Assembly: GCA_046712825.1 (NCBI GenBank)
Contig: JBKKCR010000150.1
Coordinates: 1 to 6,981, forward strand
DNA length: 6,981 nt
Source of the DNA: DATFGK01 sp046712825
GTDB taxonomy: Bacteria > Actinomycetota > AC-67
Direction of reading: 5' to 3'
Below, in pieces: positions 1 to 5,484 of the stretch. Under the pieces are notes generated by a model, which saw only the letters and a list, made by a program, of their open reading frames with translations, made no database searches and was not told where the DNA came from. The position numbers and the translations under genes are program-made. The stretch's first letter is position 1. Every line of letters begins with the position of its first letter.

Positions 1-434
1 AAGAGCTCGCGCGATTCATGCGTGCCCACCTGGGTCTCACTCGCGAGTTCCGTTTCATGGCTCCCGAGGACACCGCCTGCACCGTGGACGATCCCGGCCT
101 CGACTTGGAGGTCTTGGCGCCGGACACACTCGGCGGGGATCTGCAGATCGCGGCCGCGGTCGTCGAAGGCCGAGTCGACGCCGTGATCTTCTTCGTGGAT
201 CCCCTGGCTTCCCTTCCCTGCGAGCCCTCGGCGGCGACGATGCTCAAGGTCTGCGACCTCGAGCCCATCCCGATCGCGACCAACCGCGCGATGGGGGAGA
301 TCCTTCTCCACCACCTGGGGCGGATCGCTTACCACGATCACGTCCCGGAAGCGTTCGAGGGCGATGTCGTCGAGCGGGTCCTGACGCTTGCCGCGCCTTG
401 GTCCGGCGAGGACGATCCCGCGGCGCATCGCTGA
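1..434 (+). CDS. Methylglyoxal-synthase-like domain protein, 5' end outside window
   Basis: The frame is open from base 3 with no stop before it. The ATG at 18 aligns with an internal part of the family, so it is probably not the start and about 30-40 residues are missing. Residues resemble methylglyoxal synthase (dihydroxyacetone phosphate to methylglyoxal plus phosphate): GGDLQIAAAVVEG, VDAVIFFVDPL and IPIATN match E. coli GGDQQVGALISEG, IDVLIFFWDPL and IPVATN. The Asp residues equivalent to E. coli Asp71 and Asp91 are present. The phosphate-binding loop ATGTTG is replaced by APEDTA, the LSGPMGGD segment reads LAPDTLGGD, and the catalytic His98 and Asp101 positions are Cys and Ser (PHDPD reads PCEPS). 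I therefore accept the fold but doubt the canonical activity. The stop TGA (432-434) lies 13 nt before arsC, which suggests co-transcription. Confidence 0.75.
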   Translation, partial: ELARFMRAHLGLTREFRFMAPEDTACTVDDPGLDLEVLAPDTLGGDLQIAAAVVEGRVDAVIFFVDPLASLPCEPSAATMLKVCDLEPIPIATNRAMGEILLHHLGRIAYHDHVPEAFEGDVVERVLTLAAPWSGEDDPAAHR

Positions 435-447
435 GGCCGTGGCTACC

Positions 448-870
448 ATGTCGGATGTCATGAGTGAGCCTCGCGTCCTCTTCGTCTGCGTTCAGAACGC
501 GGGCCGGAGCCAGATCGCGGAAGCGATGTTCGATGCGCTGAGCGGCGGCGCGGGTAAGGCCCGCTCGGCGGGCACCCAGCCGGCCGATGAGGTCCATCCA
601 CACGTCGCGGCCGCCCTCGCCGACCGAGGCTTCGATGTGAGCCGAAAGATCCCGCACCGGCTCACCGAGGCCGACGCCGAATGGGCGGACGTCGTCGTCA
701 CGATGGGATGCGGCGATCAATGTCCTGCGACCGGCAAGCCCACCGAAGACTGGGCGCTCCCCGATCCGAAGCTGATGTCCGTTTCGGACCTCGCGCAACT
801 GATCGACGAGATCGGCTTGCGCGTCGCCGATCTGCTCGACCGGCTGGGTCACCGAACGGCAACGGCCTAA
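448..870 (+). CDS. arsC: Arsenate reductase, low-molecular-weight phosphatase type (ArsC)
   Basis: Predicted cytoplasmic enzyme of 140 residues that reduces arsenate to arsenite using the low-molecular-weight tyrosine phosphatase fold. The N-terminal loop CVQNAGRS (Cys14 to Arg20) is the CX5R anion-binding motif with the nucleophile. MGCGDQCP supplies Cys88 and Cys92. DWALPDP contains the Asp106 expected to act as general acid. These signatures fit arsenate reductase better than a tyrosine phosphatase. The CVxNAGRSQ form is common in actinobacterial enzymes, several of which use mycothiol/mycoredoxin; that cofactor is inference here. I chose ATG 448 because a weak GAGG lies 11 nt upstream. 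ATG 460, or GTG 439, are in-frame alternatives. It follows the methylglyoxal-synthase-like gene closely and sits in a phosphate-uptake locus, which is sensible since Pst-type transporters can admit arsenate. Confidence 0.85.
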   Translation: MSDVMSEPRVLFVCVQNAGRSQIAEAMFDALSGGAGKARSAGTQPADEVHPHVAAALADRGFDVSRKIPHRLTEADAEWADVVVTMGCGDQCPATGKPTEDWALPDPKLMSVSDLAQLIDEIGLRVADLLDRLGHRTATA

Positions 871-888
871 GCTTCCGCTCAGGCCGTT
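861..888. terminator. Inverted repeat between convergent arsC and phoX, possible bidirectional terminator
   Basis: AACGGCCT (861-868) and AGGCCGTT (881-888) form a perfect 8-bp stem with a 12-nt loop containing AAGCTT. A second register pairs GAACGGC (854-860) with GCCGTTC (883-889). The stem covers the arsC stop codon and ends 20 bp from the phoX stop. There is no T-tract on either strand, so it would be a non-canonical terminator or only a transcript-end hairpin. Confidence 0.4.
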
Positions 889-907
889 CACCTTGCGGGC
901 GCGGTGT

Positions 908-2329
908 CTACAGCGCTCCGCTTTCCCAGGGGCCCCATATCGCGTAGGTGCGTCCCAGAACCGGGTCCGCGACCGTGCGCGTCTCGCCTTGGTTGTTGAC
1001 GAAGAGGTATCGACCGTCGGGGCTGAAACACGCACCGGCCCACTCCTTACTGTCGAGGAGATTCAAGGCGAAATCGAAGATCGCGCCTTCGACGGTAAGG
1101 CCCCGCAGGAATTGCTGGTCGTTCGGCGAGTCCTCGCAAAGGAGCAATCCACCGCGCGGCGTGAACGTGATGTTGTCGGGGAACGACAGCACTTCGGCAG
1201 CGGGCGATTCGTACACGAGCTTCAAGACGCCCTCGGATGCGCCGGCGGGCGTGAACTGCCACACCTGACCTTGGCCCGCGTCACCGCCGTTCGTGTCGGT
1301 GAAGAACACCGAGTCCTCGCCCCACCAGCAGCCCTCGAGCCGGCTGAACGCCGCGCCGCCTTTGGCGTAACCCTGATCGAACACGGCGCTCTCTCCGCCG
1401 GAACGCGGGTCCGGGTCTTCGATCGCGACCCAATCGGTCGGAAGGGCCTGGCCGACCGACTGGCCGGTGCTTGTGTTGTAGTTCGGCGCGCCCTTCACCC
1501 TGAGCATCTGAAGCTTTCCTCCGAGCGCGAGGTTTCCGCGACGCCTCGGGATGAAACGGTAGAACCCGCTGGGACCGTTGTCCTCGGTCTCGTAGACGTA
1601 GCCCGTCGCGGGATCGACGACGAGTGCCTCGTGCGAGAACCGACCCATGTCCTTGTACGGGATCGGGACCACGGGTCCGTTGGCGGCCGACGGGATCTCG
1701 AAGCTGTACCCGTGCTTCACACCCTCGCGCGTCTCGACCGTCTCCTCGCACGAGATCCAGCTACCCCAAGGTGTGGTTCCGCCGGCGCAGTTGACTATGG
1801 TCCCGTTGAGGCTCACGAAGTCGCGCATCAGCACCGGTACCCGGTCGACGAAAGCGAGCTCGAGCGTGGTGTTTCCCCCCGCTGCGTTGAGGTCGTAGGC
1901 CCTCCCCGGGCCGGCGATCGGCGGGCCGAATGCGTCGCGGTTCTCGTGGTTGCGAACGAGTCTGACCTTCCCATCCGGCGCGGGGAAGGCGCCCATACCG
2001 TCGTGCGCGTTGGGCGTAGCGTTGCCGTCCGACATCGTTGTGGATGCGACGCCGAACACCGAGTAGTTGAATCCCCGTGGAAGCGCCAGCCACTCGAGAT
2101 CCGGGTCGGCTCCGGGGCCGACGGCTACCGGCTTCCTCGGTTGAAGCGGCCCGTATCCGCCCGACGTCTCGCCGGCTTCTTTCGTCGGCAACCCGGCAGC
2201 CGCCTTCGCGACGCGAAGGCCCAAGCCCTGGAACGCGGAAGCTCCGATCGCTGAACCTCCGGCGAGCGCGATGCCCTTGAGGAACGAGCGGCGCTCGACC
2301 CTGCTCATGACCGCTGCTTTCTTGGGCAC
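908..2329 (-). CDS. phoX: PhoX-family (DUF839) Tat-exported alkaline phosphatase
   Basis: Predicted extracytoplasmic phosphomonoesterase of 473 residues; characterised PhoX enzymes need calcium and iron. The N terminus is a twin-arginine signal: ERRSFLKG (Arg13-Arg14), an Ala/Gly-rich hydrophobic stretch, and AKAAAG near residue 45 as a likely cleavage zone. Mature-domain hallmarks follow in order: VRNHEN (125-130), NCAGGTTPWGSWISCEE (180-196, whose first Cys matches the iron-ligand Cys of this family), FSHEA (231-235), YETED (246-250), FSRLEG (328-333), FTDTNGGD (343-350), PDNI (384-387) and FSPDGRYLFVNNQ (435-447). The start is GTG at 2329, set by a strong GGAGG five bases upstream; Met8 is a weaker option. 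It is shorter than the proteobacterial PhoX proteins of over 600 residues, but looks complete. It is transcribed divergently from pstS, consistent with a phosphate-starvation role. Exact substrate range cannot be read from sequence. Confidence 0.9.
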   Translation of the reverse strand: MPKKAAVMSRVERRSFLKGIALAGGSAIGASAFQGLGLRVAKAAAGLPTKEAGETSGGYGPLQPRKPVAVGPGADPDLEWLALPRGFNYSVFGVASTTMSDGNATPNAHDGMGAFPAPDGKVRLVRNHENRDAFGPPIAGPGRAYDLNAAGGNTTLELAFVDRVPVLMRDFVSLNGTIVNCAGGTTPWGSWISCEETVETREGVKHGYSFEIPSAANGPVVPIPYKDMGRFSHEALVVDPATGYVYETEDNGPSGFYRFIPRRRGNLALGGKLQMLRVKGAPNYNTSTGQSVGQALPTDWVAIEDPDPRSGGESAVFDQGYAKGGAAFSRLEGCWWGEDSVFFTDTNGGDAGQGQVWQFTPAGASEGVLKLVYESPAAEVLSFPDNITFTPRGGLLLCEDSPNDQQFLRGLTVEGAIFDFALNLLDSKEWAGACFSPDGRYLFVNNQGETRTVADPVLGRTYAIWGPWESGAL

Positions 2330-2334
2330 GATTC

Positions 2335-2339
2335 CCTCC
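2335..2339 (-). promoter_or_regulatory. Shine-Dalgarno of phoX (decides GTG start)
   Basis: On the minus strand GGAGG lies within GGGGAGGG, five bases before GTG 2329. Its strength and spacing favour the GTG over the in-frame ATG at codon 8. Confidence 0.75.
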
Positions 2340-2492
2340 CCGTCGACGAGTCGCGTTCGGTTGATCGCGACGCTAACGAGGCGACGTGACCGCCGAAGGA
2401 ACCGCCGACGTCGATCTGGTGAGGGTTCGGTTAACTCTGAGCACGCCTTCGACTCGCGTTCGTGCGCGATGGCGAAGCGAACTTCTCGGAAC

Positions 2493-2536
2493 GTTCATCT
2501 TCCGTTCAACTTCGCCATGAAGCCCGTTCATAAGCG
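2493..2536 (+). promoter_or_regulatory. PHO box: phased 11-bp direct repeats upstream of pstS
   Basis: Four consecutive 11-bp units can be read: GTTCATCTTCC (2493-2503), GTTCAACTTCG (2504-2514), a degenerate CCATGAAGCCC (2515-2525) and GTTCATAAGCG (2526-2536). Units 1, 2 and 4 share GTTCA in exact 11-bp phase. This matches the actinobacterial PhoP (Streptomyces) and RegX3-type PHO box, built of 11-bp direct repeats beginning GTTCA. The last unit sits where a -35 element would be, as in PhoB/PhoP-activated promoters. The inferred role is activation of pstSCAB-phoU under phosphate starvation. Confidence 0.82.
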
Positions 2537-2541
2537 TCCTT

Positions 2542-2547
2542 TATGTT
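2542..2547 (+). promoter_or_regulatory. Probable -10 element of the pstS promoter
   Basis: TATGTT matches TATAAT at 4 of 6 positions. It starts 11 nt after the GTTCA core of the last PHO repeat and has no good -35, as expected for a response-regulator-activated promoter. Transcription would begin near 2553-2555, giving a leader of roughly 130 nt. An alternative -10 is CATAAG at 2529-2534 inside the last repeat. Confidence 0.5.
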
Positions 2548-2555
2548 CGCCCCGG

Positions 2556-2687
2556 ATGGAGGACCGCTCCGTCGGACAGATCCCCACACCCGCGGACCCG
2601 CTCGGGGCCGCCGGCCTGTCCCCGGCGGCCCCGCTCCGCGGCTCTGACGGCACTTCCGGCGAAGCGAATAGGGGGGAGGAAGTATGA
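2556..2687 (+). CDS. Possible 43-residue upstream ORF overlapping the pstS start
   Basis: ATG 2556 opens a 43-codon frame ending at TGA 2685-2687, which overlaps the pstS ATG (2684) as ATGA. No Shine-Dalgarno precedes it. However, if transcription starts at about 2553-2555 the message would be nearly leaderless, a mode common in actinobacteria. About 81% of its third positions are G or C. The peptide is Pro/Gly/Ala/Ser-rich with no recognisable domain or regulatory codon run. High GC makes chance open frames common, so this is a weak call. If real, it could couple translation to pstS. Confidence 0.2.
   Translation: MEDRSVGQIPTPADPLGAAGLSPAAPLRGSDGTSGEANRGEEV
2591..2640 (+). promoter_or_regulatory. 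Strong composite stem-loop in the pstS leader
   Basis: The inner stem of 12 bp pairs 2603-2614 (CGGGGCCGCCGG) with 2622-2633 (CCGGCGGCCCCG) around a 7-nt loop. An outer 6-bp stem pairs CGCGGA (2591-2596) with TCCGCG (2635-2640), separated from the inner stem by an asymmetric internal loop. No T-tract follows, so it is not a standard intrinsic terminator. It would lie in the pstS 5' leader and might stabilise the transcript, attenuate it, or affect translation. No known riboswitch class was recognised. Confidence 0.55.
2675..2679 (+). promoter_or_regulatory. Shine-Dalgarno of pstS
   Basis: GGAGG within a purine run GGGGGGAGGA lies four bases before ATG 2684. It is the strongest ribosome binding site of the cluster, in keeping with the high demand for the binding protein. 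Confidence 0.75.
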
Positions 2688-3643
2688 GGAAGCACCGCTT
2701 GGTCCCGTTTGTGGTGGCCCTGACTGCTCTGGCGCTCGTCGTAGCCGCATGTGGTGGCGACGGCGCAGGCACAAATGAGGCGCTCAAGGAGCTGTCCGGC
2801 GACATCGTCGCGGATGGCTCCAGCACGGTGTTCCTGATCACTCAGGCCGTGGCCGAGGAGTTCAAGCTGGCCGGAGCAGACAGCGTGAAGGTTTCGGTCG
2901 GTTCCTCCGGTACTGGCGGCGGCTTCAAGAAGTTCTGTGCAGGCGAGATTGACATCTCTGATGCTTCCCGCGCGATCAAGGACGAAGAGAAGACCCTTTG
3001 CACGGCGGGTGGGATCGAGTACGTCGAGCTCGAGGTTGCCATCGACGGTCTGTCCGTGATGGTCCACAAAGACAACACCTTCGTCGACTGCCTCACGACG
3101 GCGGAACTGAAGAACATCTTCCAAAAGGACAGCACGGTTACCAACTGGAAGCAGGTGCGTGCCGGCTTCCCCGATCAGCCGATCAAGCTCTATGGACCGG
3201 GGACGGACTCGGGCACCTACGACTACTTCACCAAGGAGATCAACGGTGAGGAGGGCGTCGGTCGCTCGGACCCGCTCTACACGCCGAGCGAAAACGACAA
3301 CGACCTTGTGCGGGGCGTCTCCCAGGATCCGAATGGGCTCGGCTACTTCGGCTATGGCTACTACGTTCAGAACAAGGACAAGCTCAAGCTTCTCGGCGTC
3401 GACAGCGGCAGCGGGTGCTTGGCCCCCAACGACGCCAACATCGTCGATGGGACGTACAAGCCCCTCTCGAGACCCCTATTGGTCTACGTAGCGAAGAAGT
3501 CGATCGCGAAGCCACAGGTGAAGGCCTTCATCGACTTCTATCTCGCAGAGGTGAACGGTCTGTTGCCCAGTGTCGGCTATGTGCCGCTCCACTCGGACGA
3601 CCTGACTGCCTCGAAGACGATCTGGTCCGCGGCCGCGGCCTAG
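2684..3643 (+). CDS. pstS: Phosphate-binding lipoprotein PstS
   Basis: Predicted periplasmic-side, membrane-anchored solute-binding protein of the Pst ABC transporter, 319 residues, which captures inorganic phosphate and passes it to PstC/PstA. It has a basic N terminus (MRKHR), a hydrophobic segment (7-22) and the lipobox VAAC with Cys23 for lipidation, followed by a Gly-rich linker. Phosphate-contact segments of the family are visible: DGSSTVF (44-50), GSSGTGGGF (73-81), SDASR (92-96) and GTDSGTYDYF (173-182). Four Cys remain in the mature part (85, 106, 136, 245) and may form disulfides. It is first in the pst cluster and preceded by the PHO box, so strong induction under phosphate limitation is expected. 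The start is firm because of the GGAGG four bases upstream. The gene appears less GC-rich than its neighbours (57% in one sampled line), which could reflect high expression. Confidence 0.96.
   Translation: MRKHRLVPFVVALTALALVVAACGGDGAGTNEALKELSGDIVADGSSTVFLITQAVAEEFKLAGADSVKVSVGSSGTGGGFKKFCAGEIDISDASRAIKDEEKTLCTAGGIEYVELEVAIDGLSVMVHKDNTFVDCLTTAELKNIFQKDSTVTNWKQVRAGFPDQPIKLYGPGTDSGTYDYFTKEINGEEGVGRSDPLYTPSENDNDLVRGVSQDPNGLGYFGYGYYVQNKDKLKLLGVDSGSGCLAPNDANIVDGTYKPLSRPLLVYVAKKSIAKPQVKAFIDFYLAEVNGLLPSVGYVPLHSDDLTASKTIWSAAAA
3627..3638. repeat. GC palindrome at the pstS 3' end
   Basis: CCGCGGCCGCGG is a perfect 12-bp palindrome encoding part of the PstS C-terminal Ala run. With GCCGC at 3657-3661, just before the pstC ATG, GCGGC inside it could also form a 5-bp stem. 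It may mark a hairpin at the pstS-pstC junction, where the binding protein usually needs higher expression than the permeases; it may equally be a by-product of Ala codons. Confidence 0.3.
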
Positions 3644-3661
3644 CGGTATCGTCCCAGCCGC

Positions 3662-4570
3662 ATGGCGACGAGCTCGCTTAGGGTCCATCGGCGCCGCACC
3701 GGGGAGCGTGCCATCAAGGGCGCGCTCCTCGCGTGCGGCGTCGTATCGATCGCCACCACGGCCGGCATCATCCTGTCGCTGGCGTTCGAGAGCTTCGAGT
3801 TCTTCCGCCAGATACCGATCCTCGACTACCTCACAGGTAGGGACTGGGCGCCGACCTTCAGGCCGCCCAAGTTCGGCGTTCTTCCACTCGTTTCAGCCAC
3901 GATGCTCATTGCCGGTATCGCGATCGTGGTAGCCGTCCCGCTCGGGCTCGGTTCGGCGATCTATCTTTCGGAGTACGCGCGCCCGCGTGCCAGGAAGATC
4001 CTCAAACCGATCCTCGAAGTCCTGGCAGGGATCCCAACCGTCGTGCTCGGTTACTTCGCGCTGAACTTCATCTCACTGTCGTTCCTCAAGAGCTTCATCC
4101 CATGGTTGCCGCCGTTCAACGCCCTGGCCGCCGGCATCGTCGTCGGCATCATGATCGTCCCGCTCATCGCTTCGATCGCCGAGGACGCGATGCGGGCGGT
4201 GCCCCAGAGTCTGCGCGAGGGCGCTTTCGCCATGGGCGCCACCAGACGAACCGTCGCAACGAAGGTGGTCGTGCCTGCGGCGCTTTCGGGCATTGCGGCG
4301 GCTGTGATACTCGGGCTATCCCGCGCGATCGGTGAGACGATGATCGTCACGATCGCAGCCGGACTCAACCCCAACCTCAGCCCCAACCCCACCGAGTCGA
4401 TGGCCACGATGACCGCCTACATCGTGCAGATCTCGCTCGGAGACACGCCCCAGACCGGCATCGCCTACAAGACCATATTCGCCGTGGGAAGCACCCTGTT
4501 CCTGATGACACTCGCGCTCAACATCATCTCGACTCGGATCGTGCGGCGTTTCAGGGAGCGTTACGAATGA
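3662..4570 (+). CDS. pstC: Phosphate ABC transporter permease PstC
   Basis: Integral membrane subunit (302 residues) forming the phosphate channel with PstA. Six hydrophobic segments can be read near residues 20-41, 74-102, 117-142, 152-173, 208-233 and 270-292. The PstC-typical text FLTG-like DYLTGRDWAPTF (55-66), KFGVLPL, GLGSAIYLSEYA (95-106) and LAGIPTVVLGYFAL (121-134) distinguishes it from PstA. The cytoplasmic EAA loop, which contacts the ATPase, is around REGAFAMGATRRT (185-197), followed by VVPAALSG and the conserved LSRAIGET (219-226). It starts 18 nt after the pstS stop with no evident Shine-Dalgarno, so translation may depend on coupling to pstS. It ends in a 4-bp ATGA overlap with pstA. 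Permease assignment is firm; the exact start is slightly less so. Confidence 0.95.
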   Translation: MATSSLRVHRRRTGERAIKGALLACGVVSIATTAGIILSLAFESFEFFRQIPILDYLTGRDWAPTFRPPKFGVLPLVSATMLIAGIAIVVAVPLGLGSAIYLSEYARPRARKILKPILEVLAGIPTVVLGYFALNFISLSFLKSFIPWLPPFNALAAGIVVGIMIVPLIASIAEDAMRAVPQSLREGAFAMGATRRTVATKVVVPAALSGIAAAVILGLSRAIGETMIVTIAAGLNPNLSPNPTESMATMTAYIVQISLGDTPQTGIAYKTIFAVGSTLFLMTLALNIISTRIVRRFRERYE

Positions 4571-5454
4571 CGAGTGCTGCTCAAGCGATCAGATCCTCAC
4601 TCGCAACCGGGAAGAGGGCCGAGCGATCGATGCGATCGCTCGTCTTCGCCCTGTTGATGATGCTCTGCCTTCTGATCGGACTCCTCGCCCTCGCCACGCT
4701 CTTGATAGACGTGGTTCGGGACGGCATCGGGCGACTCGACGGCAACTTCATCAACAGCCTGGATTCGCGGATCCCGTCCCGCGCCGGCATCAAGCCCGCG
4801 CTCGTAGGGTCGCTTTGGCTCATGGGCATCGTAGCCGTCGCCTCCTTCCCCTTGGGAGTAGGAGCCGCCGTCTATCTGGAGGAGTTCGCCCCACGTAACC
4901 GCTTCACCAGCTTCATCGAGGTGAACATCGCGAACCTCGCTGCGGTCCCGTCGATCATCTACGGCCTCCTCGGTCTCGCCGTCTTCGTGCGGTTCATGCA
5001 TATGGGCCGCACGATCATGGCCGGCGCTCTGACACTCGTCCTTCTGATCCTGCCGCTGATCATCGTCGCGGCGCGCGAAGCGCTTCGCGCCGTCCCACCC
5101 TCGATCCGCCAGGGCTCGCTCGCAGTCGGAGCGACGGAGCTGCAGACGGTGTGGCATCACACTCTCCCCGCGGCGATGCCCGGCATCCTGACGGGGATGA
5201 TCCTCGGCCTTTCTCGGGCGATCGGGGAAACGGCGCCCCTCATCACGCTCGGAGCGCTGACGTACGTGAACTTCGTCCCGGGGCCACTTGACCGTTTCAC
5301 GGCGATGCCGATCCAGATCTTCAACTGGGTTGCTCGTCCGCAGGCCGAGTATCAGCGGGTGGCGGCGGCCGGCATCATTCTTCTCCTGGCCGTTCTCCTC
5401 GCGATGAACGCGGTAGCCGTCATCTTGCGGAACAGGTTCGAGAAACGGTGGTGA
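4567..5454 (+). CDS. pstA: Phosphate ABC transporter permease PstA
   Basis: Second channel subunit of the Pst transporter (295 residues), partner of PstC. A basic N terminus precedes the first membrane segment (24-49). An extracytoplasmic loop follows with the PstA-like text FINSLDSRIPSRAGIKPALVGS (61-82, family pattern with Ser-Arg and a Gly-Ile before the channel domain). Further segments lie near 83-103, 120-142, 148-168, 203-230 and 264-287. The EAA loop is RQGSLAVGATELQT (181-194), then LPAAMPGILTG and LSRAIGETAPL (215-225). QIFNWVARPQ (250-259) before the last segment is characteristic of PstA. ATG 4567 overlaps the pstC stop as ATGA and has AGGGAG (4553-4558) eight bases upstream, indicating translational coupling. 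A 30-nt gap separates it from pstB. Confidence 0.95.
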   Translation: MTSAAQAIRSSLATGKRAERSMRSLVFALLMMLCLLIGLLALATLLIDVVRDGIGRLDGNFINSLDSRIPSRAGIKPALVGSLWLMGIVAVASFPLGVGAAVYLEEFAPRNRFTSFIEVNIANLAAVPSIIYGLLGLAVFVRFMHMGRTIMAGALTLVLLILPLIIVAAREALRAVPPSIRQGSLAVGATELQTVWHHTLPAAMPGILTGMILGLSRAIGETAPLITLGALTYVNFVPGPLDRFTAMPIQIFNWVARPQAEYQRVAAAGIILLLAVLLAMNAVAVILRNRFEKRW

Positions 5455-5484
5455 GTCAACATCGAGGGTGGGGGGGATCCTGAC

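Larger units (their letters stand above)
2330..2683. other. Divergent phoX-pstS regulatory region
   Basis: This 354-bp region has no convincing protein gene of normal size. The pstS side (2493-2683) holds the phased GTTCA repeats, a -10-like TATGTT, a possible short upstream ORF, a composite stem-loop and the pstS ribosome binding site. The phoX side (2330-2490) holds the phoX ribosome binding site. I see no clear -35/-10 pair for phoX; TAGCGT read on the minus strand at 2375-2370 only fits the loose TANNNT pattern. GTTCG-type half-sites occur at 2355, 2425 and 2458 on the plus strand. Confidence 0.7.

Noticed and set aside
681..947. 88-residue plus-strand frame across the arsC end
   Set aside because: Overlaps arsC in another frame, Arg-rich, no ribosome binding site or motif, and runs through the convergent junction.
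244..1035. 263-residue minus-strand open frame opposite the MGS-like gene and arsC
   Set aside because: Arg-rich low-complexity translation with no motif; both genes on the other strand have recognisable families, and it also overlaps the phoX 3' end on its own strand.
893..2254. 453-residue plus-strand open frame opposite phoX
   Set aside because: It is antisense to a gene with clear Tat and PhoX motifs, is Arg/Val/Glu-rich without a recognisable domain, and is typical of stop-poor antisense frames in high-GC DNA.
2271..2555. Upstream extension of the short frame before pstS, from ATG 2271
   Set aside because: Would start inside phoX on the other strand and pass through the PHO box and promoter; Arg-rich with no motif. 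Only the part from 2556 is worth considering.
2591..2640. Hairpin as a standard intrinsic terminator or known riboswitch
   Set aside because: No T-tract follows, and I could not match it to any riboswitch consensus.
2528..3124. 198-residue minus-strand open frame across the pstS leader and 5' half
   Set aside because: Antisense to pstS with no domain. It would cover the PHO box promoter, and no ribosome binding site was evident.
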